A DNA stretch of 64,000 nucleotides from assembly GCF_011493005.1 (NCBI RefSeq), contig NZ_CP049160.1, positions 216,711-280,710 on the forward strand, given 5' to 3'. The first letter of the stretch is position 1; every line of letters starts with the position of its first letter. This stretch comes from Caballeronia sp. SBC1 (GTDB lineage Bacteria; Pseudomonadota; Gammaproteobacteria; Burkholderiales; Burkholderiaceae). The position numbers were made by a program, and so were the translations under genes. The notes beneath the pieces are model-generated. The model did not search any database. It had not been told where the DNA came from and was given only the letters and a program-made list of their open reading frames with translations. Positions 25,467-33,956 of the stretch are shown piece after piece.

Positions 25467-25741
25467 TGGATGAATTCCCTGGCGAGCCCATTGGTAAAGA
25501 TTCTGTTGAGAGACATGAGGCCGTACCAGTAACCCATGTGGTGAAGCGTGCCCGGCAGCATGTTGCGCTTGTAGCGTATGTAGACGACGCTGAGTGCAAG
25601 TCCGGCCAGAACGGAGGTCGTGAAGCCGTTCATAATTACGCCGAAGCCCATTGCCAGCAGCACGGGCAACAGGTCGTCGGTCTCCCAGAACACGATCTGC
25701 GGTGGGTTATCGATCATCTGAGGGATGTCGCGCTCGATCAC
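25463..25741 (-). CDS. traL: TraL, pilus assembly protein (VirB3-like)
   Basis: 92 residues from a GTG at 25741 with AAGGAG six bases upstream, overlapping the previous stop in a GTGA; F TraL has a similar length. Cytoplasmic N-terminus, one or two hydrophobic segments (LLPVLLAMGFGVIMNGFTTS, VLAGLALSVVYIRYKR), and HHMGYWYGL near the C-terminus, as in TraL. Confidence 0.9.
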   Translation of the reverse strand: MIERDIPQMIDNPPQIVFWETDDLLPVLLAMGFGVIMNGFTTSVLAGLALSVVYIRYKRNMLPGTLHHMGYWYGLMSLNRIFTNGLAREFIQ

Positions 25742-26187
25742 GATGCACTCCTTGAGTTTGATGGACGGCAAAGCGGCGCGACGGATTTCGTCAGCGCCCG
25801 CTTCACCTTGTGCCGCGAACGACTGTGTTTGGTGACTATCGGTGCTGTCTTGAGCACGGGCTCGTCGTCAAGATCGAGCGGCGCGGAAACAACCATGGGT
25901 TCGAGCTGATCGATCTCCCACCCATCCGGCGGAACCGGTTTGACGGGTTGAGCCGTGATAACAGGCTCCTGCGCGGTACCGAGGCTCGCGTAATCTGAAC
26001 CGGTCGAACGCGTTTCAACGCCCAGCCAGCCGCGTTTGGCGACATACGGCTCGGGGGCATGCTCTGGCGCGCACCCTCCGAGCAGCCATGTTGTCGCGAC
26101 CGCCACGAGGAGGTTGCGACTGGCTGACGAAATGGCGCGCTGCATGCGCTTCGTGCGCGCAGTTGCCCGCTTGTAAAAGCCCCTCAA
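25738..26187 (-). CDS. Probable lipoprotein of the transfer operon
   Basis: 149 residues if it starts at the TTG at 26187, which has a perfect AGGAG six bases upstream and overlaps the preceding stop (TTGA); the nearest ATG at 26145 lacks such a site. Basic N-terminus then lipobox LLGGC (Cys39). Mature part is Pro-rich, with a basic tail (HSRSRHKVKRALTK). No family recognised; by position, a possible extra core-complex lipoprotein. Confidence 0.65.
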   Translation of the reverse strand: MRGFYKRATARTKRMQRAISSASRNLLVAVATTWLLGGCAPEHAPEPYVAKRGWLGVETRSTGSDYASLGTAQEPVITAQPVKPVPPDGWEIDQLEPMVVSAPLDLDDEPVLKTAPIVTKHSRSRHKVKRALTKSVAPLCRPSNSRSAS

Positions 26188-26630
26188 GATTTGCTCCTGC
26201 GCAAATGCCGTATTGCCCGCAATGGCTTGATGATTCGCCAGAGTAGCAAAATCTCCATGAGGTAAATAATTATCCTGAGACGAATAAATGCGTTCTTCGC
26301 ATGCGGAAAAACGAGTTGAAGCGTTGCAGGAGTCCACCCGTCCTCGGCAATGGAGGATACGGGCGTGCATGCGCCGAAATGCGGGGGCCAGGCGCTTAGC
26401 GAGAGCGTGGACAGGAACGCAGCGCGGAAGGGGCTACGAACCTGCCAGCTGTCGCACCGTACTGGCGTTGGGCCCGGCGTGAACTCCCAAGGCGCGCTTG
26501 CTGAGTCCGCGGCAGCTGCGTGCGAATCTGCTTGTGGCGTTTGCGGTTGCTCGCGCGATATCGCTTCAACATGCGAGGACAGCGCGCAGGAGGCGATCAG
26601 GGCGCAAGCCATTCGGCAAAATCTGCCCAT
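26184..26630 (-). CDS. Membrane/secreted protein of the transfer operon
   Basis: 148 residues (ATG at 26630, alternative at 26612). N-terminal signal or anchor (RMACALIASCALSSHVEA), Cys-containing middle (VRCDSW, FGACTP) and a hydrophobic C-terminal segment (RIIIYLMEILLLWRII) followed by a basic tail. Overlaps genes on both sides. Unrecognised. Confidence 0.6.
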   Translation of the reverse strand: MGRFCRMACALIASCALSSHVEAISREQPQTPQADSHAAAADSASAPWEFTPGPTPVRCDSWQVRSPFRAAFLSTLSLSAWPPHFGACTPVSSIAEDGWTPATLQLVFPHAKNAFIRLRIIIYLMEILLLWRIIKPLRAIRHLRRSKS

Positions 26631-27139
26631 CCGCCGTATCCTAGTTTGACAGGTTGATCTTCGATAACGAACGCGGGGTAGCCGGGTAGCGACCGCGTGG
26701 CCAAGGTGTTTTCGTGTTGCGCGTGCATCGCGAGCGGAGTGACGGGAACGCTCCAGCTTTGAACGAAGAAACCTTCCATGCTGTTGGCCGCAAACGCGCG
26801 AGCGGCGGCCGCTGCAGAGTCAGGCGTGTCGCCCACGGGGACGAACCGAAGCTCAAACGATGAGAGAGTGCGATCGTGAATGGCCGCATGGGTGCGCAGG
26901 TCAGAAAAGGCATTCAGGCAAATATCGCATCCTGAGTCCAGGATGAACCAGAGGGGAGTCCTGCCCAGGGACGGTTCATCGACGATGTACTTGAGCGCGC
27001 TCGTGTCGAGCTGAAGCTGGACGCTATGGGGAGCGCCGTCGGGTTTCGTCGGAGTCACCGCCGCGTTTGCTGAGGTGGGTGCTGTCATCGGCGCGAGAAG
27101 CGCCGCGATACACCCGACGAGGAAGTCGCGGCGGCTCAT
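26597..27139 (-). CDS. Periplasmic thioredoxin-fold protein (DsbC/TrbB-like)
   Basis: 180 residues. N-terminus SRRDFLVG followed by a hydrophobic segment, a possible twin-arginine signal. Thioredoxin active site CDIC near residue 70 in FILDSGCDICLNAF, and a cis-proline loop LPGYPAFVI. Probably a disulfide isomerase or reductase helping the Cys-rich TraU, TraH and related proteins fold. Start overlaps the stop of the next Dsb-like gene (ATGA). Confidence 0.8.
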   Translation of the reverse strand: MSRRDFLVGCIAALLAPMTAPTSANAAVTPTKPDGAPHSVQLQLDTSALKYIVDEPSLGRTPLWFILDSGCDICLNAFSDLRTHAAIHDRTLSSFELRFVPVGDTPDSAAAAARAFAANSMEGFFVQSWSVPVTPLAMHAQHENTLATRSLPGYPAFVIEDQPVKLGYGGWADFAEWLAP

Positions 27140-27846
27140 GAGTTCATTGCCATGGAGATCAGGCCGTTGAGCAGCTGGACGAGCGTTCCATAGTTCCCGC
27201 CCGTGTAGTTCGCGTTGGTCGTGTAGCGGCCGCCGACGCCAAAATCTGGAGTGGCGCTTACACGATACCGGCGCGCGAGCGCGGCCGCCCGCAGCAGTCG
27301 GTCCCGCGTTTCGGGCGAATGTAACGCGGAAAGAACCACGTCGCGTCGCAGACCCATGCCGTAGAGAATCTGAGGAAAATCCTTGGCGGTGGGCATCGGA
27401 TCGCGTCGTTGTCCGAGGTCATACGCACGTGCCTCGAACTCGGCCATTCGATCGGGGATGAGACTGCGTGCGACGTAATATGCCGCGGTGGCAGACAGGG
27501 CCGTTGGATCATCGATCATCAGCGGGACCGGGACAAAGAGTACCGGCTTTGGAATCGTTCTACCCCATGCCTCGAATGACTCTGCGTATTGGGCACAGAA
27601 CGGGCAGGTGTAAAGAAAGAACATGAACACCCTATTGCGGTCTTCTGCAAAGTCGCCTATTTCCAGATAGGGCTTGATGTTGATTTTGCCATTGTCCTGT
27701 CCCGCGAGGCCCGAACTGGTTGGAAGGCCAGGAACGGTTCCGTCGTCATCAACGGCCTGCGCGTTGACCTGCCGAGCGCCGATGCCAGTCAGGCTGGCGA
27801 GTCCCGTGGAGGCGGCCGAAAGGAGAAAGTGTCGTCGGTTTGCCAT
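27136..27846 (-). CDS. Periplasmic DsbA-like thiol-disulfide protein
   Basis: 236 residues from the ATG at 27846; the frame extends further without a better start. Possible twin-arginine signal (NRRHFLLSAASTGLASL). Active site CPFC near residue 80 (FFLYTCPFCAQYAESF), a helical insertion, and cis-Pro SATPDFGVGGRY, the DsbA layout. Likely oxidises or isomerises disulfides of the F-type pilus proteins. Lies eight bases after the GspE-like ATPase gene. Confidence 0.85.
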   Translation of the reverse strand: MANRRHFLLSAASTGLASLTGIGARQVNAQAVDDDGTVPGLPTSSGLAGQDNGKINIKPYLEIGDFAEDRNRVFMFFLYTCPFCAQYAESFEAWGRTIPKPVLFVPVPLMIDDPTALSATAAYYVARSLIPDRMAEFEARAYDLGQRRDPMPTAKDFPQILYGMGLRRDVVLSALHSPETRDRLLRAAALARRYRVSATPDFGVGGRYTTNANYTGGNYGTLVQLLNGLISMAMNS

Positions 27847-27853
27847 GGAATGC

Positions 27854-29131
27854 TCACTGGGCGAATTTAAGTGCTGTCCTGAAGTCGACAAGCCGCTGCG
27901 AGCTCATGTCGATTCCGGCCTGGAGAAGGGGCGCGTATTGTGGTTGCGCGAACGCCTCTTCGCGCATCGCTTCGCGATCACCACGTTCGATGGCCACACG
28001 TAGCGAATCGGTGCCGACGAGCATCTCCATGATCGGAATCCGCCCTTTGTAGCCATCCCTGCAATGGTCACAGCCGCTTGGGTTCGCCGCATAGAAGGGA
28101 CGATCGAATTCAATTCGGGAGCCACCATGCTTCGTCTTTATCCTCTTGATCTGTTCGTCGGTCGGTACGTGCAGGGTCGAACAGCTCGGGCACAACCTGC
28201 GCGGAAGACGCTGAGCGGTGACGAGACGAATCGCGTCTGCGATTTCATATGCTTTGACGCCCAGGTCGAGGAAGCGGGTGATCGTTGAAAGCGCATTGCG
28301 CGTGTGAAGCGTGGACAGCATCAGGTGCCCCGTGTTTGCAGCGGTCAGCGTCACGCCGGCGGTTTCTCCATCGCGGATTTCGCCTATTAGTCCGGCTTCA
28401 AAATCCTGACGCAACATCGCTCGCAGAATCCTGGCGAAAGTACGGTGAGCGGTGACGGCGATCTGTGTAGCTCCTCTCAGCGTGTATTCGATCGGGTCCT
28501 CGGCGGTCATGATGTGGATGTCCGGCTCGTTTAGATGATCGAGGCAGGCATATAAGGTTGTCGTCTTGCCGGAACCGGTCGGACCGACGTTGAGGATGAG
28601 ACCTTCTTCTTCCTCGAGCGCTTCCATCAGCGCTGCACGAAGCTTGGACGGCATCCAGATGTCTGCAATCTTTCTCGCAGCGTTGGCCTCGTCAAGAATC
28701 CGGCAGACAATCGACTGTCCAAGGTCACTTGGGAGAATGGAGACCCGGATATCCACGCGGCGTCCGTCGACGGCGACAGTGAACTTCCCGTCGAGCGGTG
28801 ACTCAGTGTCGGATACCTCGAGGTTGCAGCGCGAACGGATCTTGACGTTGATTTCCCGCGCTGCGTTGCTATTCAGAAGGAACCGCTCGCGCAGCACGCC
28901 GTCGGTTCGAATGCGCACCTGAAAGCCGTTTTGGTGATGTCGCATGTGGATGTCGGATGCGCCCTCCCGGCAAGCGGTCGGAAACAGATAGTTCAGAAAT
29001 TCGACGAGCTTCCCATCACCGCTCGAGGTGCTGATAAACCGGTCGAGACCGTTATGAAGAAACCCGGTGGACGAGACGAGCAACGACGCGAAGTCAGGTT
29101 GCGTGGCCACGACCAGGTCTGGCGCATTCAC
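27854..29131 (-). CDS. GspE/PilB-family secretion ATPase
   Basis: 425 residues. Walker A GPTGSGKTTTL near 184-194, Asp box MTAEDPIEYTLRG, Walker B/His boxes LIGEIRDGETAGVTLTAANT and GHLMLSTLHTRNA, and a C-terminal four-Cys zinc module (LCPSC near 313, CDHCRDGYKGR near 357). These place it with type II secretion/type IV pilus assembly ATPases. F-type T4SS normally has no VirB11 or GspE-like ATPase, so its presence inside the operon is notable. Start overlaps the preceding stop (ATGA). Confidence 0.9.
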   Translation of the reverse strand: MNAPDLVVATQPDFASLLVSSTGFLHNGLDRFISTSSGDGKLVEFLNYLFPTACREGASDIHMRHHQNGFQVRIRTDGVLRERFLLNSNAAREINVKIRSRCNLEVSDTESPLDGKFTVAVDGRRVDIRVSILPSDLGQSIVCRILDEANAARKIADIWMPSKLRAALMEALEEEEGLILNVGPTGSGKTTTLYACLDHLNEPDIHIMTAEDPIEYTLRGATQIAVTAHRTFARILRAMLRQDFEAGLIGEIRDGETAGVTLTAANTGHLMLSTLHTRNALSTITRFLDLGVKAYEIADAIRLVTAQRLPRRLCPSCSTLHVPTDEQIKRIKTKHGGSRIEFDRPFYAANPSGCDHCRDGYKGRIPIMEMLVGTDSLRVAIERGDREAMREEAFAQPQYAPLLQAGIDMSSQRLVDFRTALKFAQ

Positions 29132-29562
29132 AGCTTGTCTCCGTCGTTTTCACTTCCCGTCGCCGCAGTTGTGGAGGCAGCGGCGGTGTCGCCACCGCGA
29201 TGGTGGCGGTTAGTCGCCCAAGGCTGCGGATCCTGGCCGGCCGTGTCTGCCGCAGTGCTGCCGCGTGGTCGATAGTCCCCAAAGACGGGGTCGACATCGT
29301 TGAAGCGGGGAAGGGGTTGTCCATCGTAAGCCCAAGACCAGATCGATGAGCGGCATGCCTCGATCATAGGCAGAGCGTCGTCACGCACGTCGCGTCCGGT
29401 ATCTTCATCGAGCATCCCGATTACCGCACCGAATAGCCGTACGCTCGCGCCTAGAGGCATGCAGGTTCGGCTGACACGTACAGCAGGGTCTGTAGACACC
29501 ATGACATAGGTGACCCATCCAACCAGCGCGGCGCCGGCCACATAGGAGATGACCGTCTTCAT
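29128..29562 (-). CDS. Single-pass membrane protein of the transfer operon
   Basis: 144 residues: hydrophobic N-terminus (VISYVAGAALVGWVTYVMV), short periplasmic domain with two cysteines (SRTCMPLGASVRLFGAVIG, IEACRSSIWSW), and a disordered Thr/Ala/Asp-rich tail. Overlaps both neighbours by four bases. Unrecognised. Confidence 0.7.
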   Translation of the reverse strand: MKTVISYVAGAALVGWVTYVMVSTDPAVRVSRTCMPLGASVRLFGAVIGMLDEDTGRDVRDDALPMIEACRSSIWSWAYDGQPLPRFNDVDPVFGDYRPRGSTAADTAGQDPQPWATNRHHRGGDTAAASTTAATGSENDGDKL

Positions 29563-30167
29563 TCGGTTCCGTCCTCAGTCGTAAAAACAATGTCGGCGCC
29601 CGGAGCCGCGCCGGCTGGCTGCCGAGGCCCGGAGTTTGGCTGTGAATGTCGTCGTACCGAGCCCAGGCGAGGGGGAGGGGTACCCTGGTACCAGCTCCAG
29701 ACCTTGCGCACGTACTCCTGGCGGGCGTCGGTACAGGCTTCCCCCTTGAGTTGGGTGCAGGCGCTGTTGTATGCACCGACAGCGTTCCAGCTAGCACCCT
29801 GCTGCCGGATGGTTCGCGCCAGAATCCACGCCCCGACATCGATATTCAGGCAGGGATCGTCAAGCAGGCGATCGCGCGTAATGCCAAAACGTGCGAGTGT
29901 CGTCAGCCAGGATGAATTGATCTGCATAAGGCCAATATCAATCGTGCCCGTACGCGAAAAATGGCCGAGATTCCTCGCGTCGGGGCGACCGCTCGATTCC
30001 GTCTCTGCAATGGCCCACAACAGGCGCGGGTCAATGCTGTATTTCGCTCCCGATGCGACAAAACAGGCGCCGACATCGGCGTCAGACTGCGCGAATGCGG
30101 CAGGCGTCCCGGCAAACAGGACGGCTACGAAGACGAGCCAACGTGTCCAGAAAATCGGCAGTCGCAT
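29559..30167 (-). CDS. Lytic transglycosylase (VirB1/TrbN-like)
   Basis: 202 residues with a signal peptide (WLVFVAVLFAGTPAAFAQ). SLT domain: catalytic Glu near 52 in LLWAIAETESSGRPDA, GLMQINSSWL, and AVGAYNSACTQ. C-terminal tail Pro/Gly-rich. Opens peptidoglycan locally for assembly of the T4SS. Confidence 0.92.
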   Translation of the reverse strand: MRLPIFWTRWLVFVAVLFAGTPAAFAQSDADVGACFVASGAKYSIDPRLLWAIAETESSGRPDARNLGHFSRTGTIDIGLMQINSSWLTTLARFGITRDRLLDDPCLNIDVGAWILARTIRQQGASWNAVGAYNSACTQLKGEACTDARQEYVRKVWSWYQGTPPPRLGSVRRHSQPNSGPRQPAGAAPGADIVFTTEDGTE

Positions 30168-30201
30168 GATTTTTCAGAGTGTCAAGAACGTGCGCAAGGC
30201 A

Positions 30202-30522
30202 TTACATCGACCTTCCCGGAAAGACCCGCGAGTGCACTGACGACACAACGTGGCGGACACATTGGCCCGTCGACAGAACGGCCATGTGCGCCGCCTCAAC
30301 GATGAGCAGGGCGAGTCCGACATAGAACAGGGTCACCGTAATTGGGATGAGTGTTTCAGCGCCGGTACTTTGGGCGACATTCGTCGATAAGGCCCGGATC
30401 GTGTCCACAAACACAGCCGCCGCTGAGTCGCCGACAACGTGCCGGAACGGTGGGACAAAGGAAGCATTCGTCAAGAGCGACGCGACCATGAGGCCGAGCG
30501 CGACGCGGAGGATTTTTGACAT
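30202..30522 (-). CDS. Small membrane protein, first gene of the minus-strand transfer operon
   Basis: 106 residues: N-terminal hydrophobic segment (VALGLMVASLLTNASF) and a second one (PITVTLFYVGLALLIVEAA), basic C-terminus. The two-helix shape resembles a pilin-like or assembly protein but no family is recognised. It lies closest to the AT-rich divergent promoter region shared with traF. Confidence 0.65.
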   Translation of the reverse strand: MSKILRVALGLMVASLLTNASFVPPFRHVVGDSAAAVFVDTIRALSTNVAQSTGAETLIPITVTLFYVGLALLIVEAAHMAVLSTGQCVRHVVSSVHSRVFPGRSM

Positions 30523-30662
30523 GTGTAGAACCCGTTGGCATGAAAGAGTCGGCCCCTGAAACGCAACGATCAGGCCGTATCCGGGAAATGCGGATAAAAA
30601 ACAGTCTCACAACAGAGTTACTATAACCGTATTAAGATTGTTGATTTAATGGTCAATCACCA
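30523..30662. promoter_or_regulatory. Divergent promoter region between the transfer operon and traF-traH
   Basis: About 140 bases separate the divergent genes. The right half (about 30605-30655) is distinctly AT-rich, containing TTACTATAACCGTATTAAGA. Exact -35/-10 boxes could not be assigned. Confidence 0.45.
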
Positions 30663-31691
30663 ATGTCGCCAAGTCGAACGCGAAGGATTCTGGTCTGTGT
30701 CGCACTGTCCGTGGCGGGAGGGATCCTCGCGGGCCCAGCCGCGCGGGCAGACGGTTTCTACGAGGGAAAGAGCCAGGGATGGTTTTTTTACGACGACGGC
30801 CGCGCGACGGCGCCGGTCGATGCAGTAGAGGTTGCGCCGGCAAGCCGTGTCGCGGTTGCCCCGGTCCCGGCGGCTCCGGCGCCCGCGTCAGCGCCGTCGA
30901 GTCCGGAACCTTTTTCAGTCCAGTGGCTGAGTCAAAAGATGCAAATACTGAAGCTGAACGCGATGAACCACCCGACCGAGGGGAACCTGCTGGCGTACAT
31001 GTGGGCTCAGCGAATGATGCTCGACATGAGCCAGAACTTCGCCGACGTCGGTTCGAAAGTGGCTGCGGAGGATCCATACCTCAACGAAGAAGTCAGGTTC
31101 CCGACAGCGGCGGCCGCGCGCAGCAACGCACTATGGCACGTCGATCGCGCTCGGGAAGAGATCCTGACCGATCTGTCTGCACACGCAGGCCTGTGGTTCT
31201 TCTTCGATTCGCGGTGCGGGTTCTGTCAGGACGAGTTGCCGACTGTGAAGGCGCTTACTGACAAATACCACTTCCCCGTTAGGTACATCTCCGAAGACGG
31301 GGCGCCTTTGCAGGGGATGCGGCCTGAGGCCATGGTGGTCGACCGTAATCACGGCACGTTCAGGTCGTTCGAACTGAAATTGACGCCGGCGGTGGTGCTC
31401 GTTGTACCGCCTTCGACGGTGATGATCGTGGCGCACGGCGCAATGGCGCAGGATGAACTGCAGCGCAAGATCGTCGAGGCCGCGATCGACGCCCAGCTGG
31501 TTCCGCAGGACCTGATGGATGCCGCGCAACTTGAAAAGCGGGGAATCATCAGTCCGGCGGATCTGGATAGGATGAAGAAAGTGGCTGCAGCCGCCAACAC
31601 CGATGACCCAGCGGAGCTCGTCAAGCTAATGCGGGAAGCGGTTGGCCGCCGTATGCCAGGCGTAGTTCAGGGTACAGGGGGGCACCAGTAA
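30663..31691 (+). CDS. traF: TraF, F-type thioredoxin-like pilus assembly protein
   Basis: 342 residues with a signal peptide ending near AARADG. After a Pro/Ala-rich stretch comes the TraF domain: EGKSQGWFFYDD at the start, NLLAYMWAQRMMLDMSQNFA, and a thioredoxin fold with CGFC near residue 185 (FFDSRCGFCQDELP), and LTPAVVLVVP in place of the cis-Pro loop. Most F TraF proteins lack the CxxC, so an active one is worth noting. Stop overlaps the traH start. Confidence 0.92.
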   Translation: MSPSRTRRILVCVALSVAGGILAGPAARADGFYEGKSQGWFFYDDGRATAPVDAVEVAPASRVAVAPVPAAPAPASAPSSPEPFSVQWLSQKMQILKLNAMNHPTEGNLLAYMWAQRMMLDMSQNFADVGSKVAAEDPYLNEEVRFPTAAAARSNALWHVDRAREEILTDLSAHAGLWFFFDSRCGFCQDELPTVKALTDKYHFPVRYISEDGAPLQGMRPEAMVVDRNHGTFRSFELKLTPAVVLVVPPSTVMIVAHGAMAQDELQRKIVEAAIDAQLVPQDLMDAAQLEKRGIISPADLDRMKKVAAAANTDDPAELVKLMREAVGRRMPGVVQGTGGHQ

Positions 31692-33172
31692 TGAAACTTC
31701 GGCGCACTATTCTCGCAGCTGCAGGGCTTCTTTCTTTCTTTTGCTCCGCTGTCCACGCGGACGTAAATTCGTCGCTGAACTCGATGTGGAACTCGTCAGC
31801 TGGCGGGGCGATCACTGGCCAGAATGGCATGGGTGTATATGGGCCGTCCTATTACATGCGTGCCCCGGTGCAAAACTACCAGCTTGTGCACATCGATCCG
31901 CCGCGGCTCGCGGCTGGCTGTTCAGGCATCGACGCATTTTTTGGCAGCTTTTCAATGTTATCCGGTGCGCAGCTCGAGTCGCTCGTGCGCAGCATTATTC
32001 AGGCAGCACCTGGATACCTCATGCAGTTGGCAATCAAGGCAGTCTGCGACGACTGCTACTCAATTATGGCTGCGATGAAGCACTATGCGGACATGCTAAA
32101 TAACGGGCAGATCAATTCATGTGCGGTAAGCAAGGCCGTTATCGGAAGCGCGATCAGCGCGACCGGCCTTGATAGTGAAGTGGGTGGGTCGTTTGCAAAG
32201 GACGTCGAAAACCAGACTGCCGTGGCGAAGGGCTGGTACACGGATATGTACGCTGGACTGAATGCGGCTTTCTCCGGCGGTCCAAACGTCAATCGCGGTG
32301 CGACGCAAAACGATACGACCGGGTACCGAAACACGTTTTTCAATACGATGTTCGCGACGGGGGCAGCAAACACGATGGACCTTGGTGCGCTCGGCGGGCA
32401 GGAGCCGGGCATGGAACTAATCATGAGCCTGTTCGGAACTGAGGTGCGTCCCGACACCAACAACAGTCCGGTTTCGAAATCGCCAATTGACGACAAGGTA
32501 TTTCCGGCGTCATTGACCTGGGAAGACCTTAAGGAAGGGTTCGATCCAGCCAAGCCCAGGCAGGTCTATCTATGCAACGACTTCCAGGCCAACGATGAGG
32601 GCTGCCAGCAGGTGACGCAGACCAACTTCACCTATCAGGGGATCCGCCGGTATCTGATCGACCAGCTTGCGGGTGTACAGCCGGCAGCACCCGGTGGTAT
32701 GTCCAGTCAGCCGGGCAACATCATTACAACGATTCAGTCCGGGTCCATTATCTACGACTACAACACCGGGACGGCCTTGACTTCGACTCAGCAGCAGTTC
32801 GTCAATGTTTTGGGTGTAAACATGCAGCGGATGATGATGGAGCTTACCGGCCTGAACCAGAACGACGCGATCCAGATCTACAACCAGTTGATGGATGTGA
32901 TGGCGGATCAGGTCACGTCGTCAGTGTCGTTTGCGATCATCAGTTCAGTTCAACAGGCATACAACCCAACGACCCAAGCGTCGCAATCGATAGACAATAC
33001 ATTGAAGCGGATCTCGCCGATGAACGCTGACCAGAAAGCGGCGTTCCTAAAGTTTCAGCGCGATGCGCAGCAAAAGAGTGATTACGAGGCCCGGGCAAAG
33101 CGGACCATGGCGATCATCGAAGAGCTGAAGGAACTGAGAACTGAAAACGGTCTGATCAGCGCTACACATTGA
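31691..33172 (+). CDS. traH: TraH, F-type conjugative pilus assembly protein
   Basis: 493 residues with a signal peptide (ILAAAGLLSFFCSAVHAD). TraH hallmarks: SLNSMWNSSAGG at the mature N-terminus, the RLAAGCSGIDAFFGSFSML block, CDDCYSIM, QINSCAVSKAV, and a C-terminal coiled-coil (FLKFQRDAQQKSDYEARAKR). Outer-membrane-associated protein required for pilus extension. Its last 50 codons are echoed by a degenerate copy at 33957-34108. Confidence 0.95.
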   Translation: MKLRRTILAAAGLLSFFCSAVHADVNSSLNSMWNSSAGGAITGQNGMGVYGPSYYMRAPVQNYQLVHIDPPRLAAGCSGIDAFFGSFSMLSGAQLESLVRSIIQAAPGYLMQLAIKAVCDDCYSIMAAMKHYADMLNNGQINSCAVSKAVIGSAISATGLDSEVGGSFAKDVENQTAVAKGWYTDMYAGLNAAFSGGPNVNRGATQNDTTGYRNTFFNTMFATGAANTMDLGALGGQEPGMELIMSLFGTEVRPDTNNSPVSKSPIDDKVFPASLTWEDLKEGFDPAKPRQVYLCNDFQANDEGCQQVTQTNFTYQGIRRYLIDQLAGVQPAAPGGMSSQPGNIITTIQSGSIIYDYNTGTALTSTQQQFVNVLGVNMQRMMMELTGLNQNDAIQIYNQLMDVMADQVTSSVSFAIISSVQQAYNPTTQASQSIDNTLKRISPMNADQKAAFLKFQRDAQQKSDYEARAKRTMAIIEELKELRTENGLISATH

Positions 33173-33363
33173 TCGGTCAACCGGCGAGCCAGAATGCGCA
33201 GTCTTGGTCGATCTGCGGCACGTATCGTCGCGACAATCGCACAAAGTCAGGCACGCCCCGGGCAGTGTTAAATAGCAGAGGAATCGCGACATGAGAAGGA
33301 AATATGCACGAACGCTCGGGCGGCAAAAATACGAGATGATGGAGTAACCCAACGGCTGGCGAA

Positions 33364-33891
33364 ATGTACTCGATTGCTCTCGAGGCGAGAGTCTACTGGG
33401 CGCACCACAGAGTCAGCGTGGTGGCTGGCAACGAGAAGGGCGCAGAACGGAACCTTGGATGGGCGTTCAAATTGGCAAGGCGTTGCGGCGAGGTCGCCGC
33501 GCGCGAGAATCTGGAGCTGCCGCGATTAGTGGCTGACGTTCCACAACTCGCTTGCGAGTGGGAGGCCGGGTTCAAGGCCGTACGCCTGAAACTCGTGAAG
33601 CTGCGTACGCGCGAAGGTCTCACGGAGTGGATCAGTGCGATGGCCGATGAGGCAAGCAGAGGCTGCGGACAGGTCTACGAACTTTACGTGAAGCGTTTTT
33701 CAGGGATGGTCGACGCGAGGCTTGATGAGGTCGAGTTAGAGTATCAAGCGCTTGCGATCGAAATTGCGAAGTCACACGACTATGCGACGGCCGAGGAACT
33801 GAATGCGGCGTGGGAAGAAATTGAGGCCTCGGGCGGTTGTTCGCTCACGGGTATCGATCCGTGGTGCTGCCCCTGTGGCCGTCACGAATAG
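33364..33891 (+). CDS. Hypothetical helical protein
   Basis: 175 residues, mostly helical, no signal peptide; ends with a Cys-rich CSLTGIDPWCCPCGRHE. Unrecognised. Located between traH and the remnant of the traH 3' end. Confidence 0.6.
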   Translation: MYSIALEARVYWAHHRVSVVAGNEKGAERNLGWAFKLARRCGEVAARENLELPRLVADVPQLACEWEAGFKAVRLKLVKLRTREGLTEWISAMADEASRGCGQVYELYVKRFSGMVDARLDEVELEYQALAIEIAKSHDYATAEELNAAWEEIEASGGCSLTGIDPWCCPCGRHE

Positions 33892-33956
33892 CGCCGGACT
33901 GGTTGGGTCGTCAGTCGCTCCTGCGCTCTCCGCCATCAGCGTCAGAGCGCTCTCCG

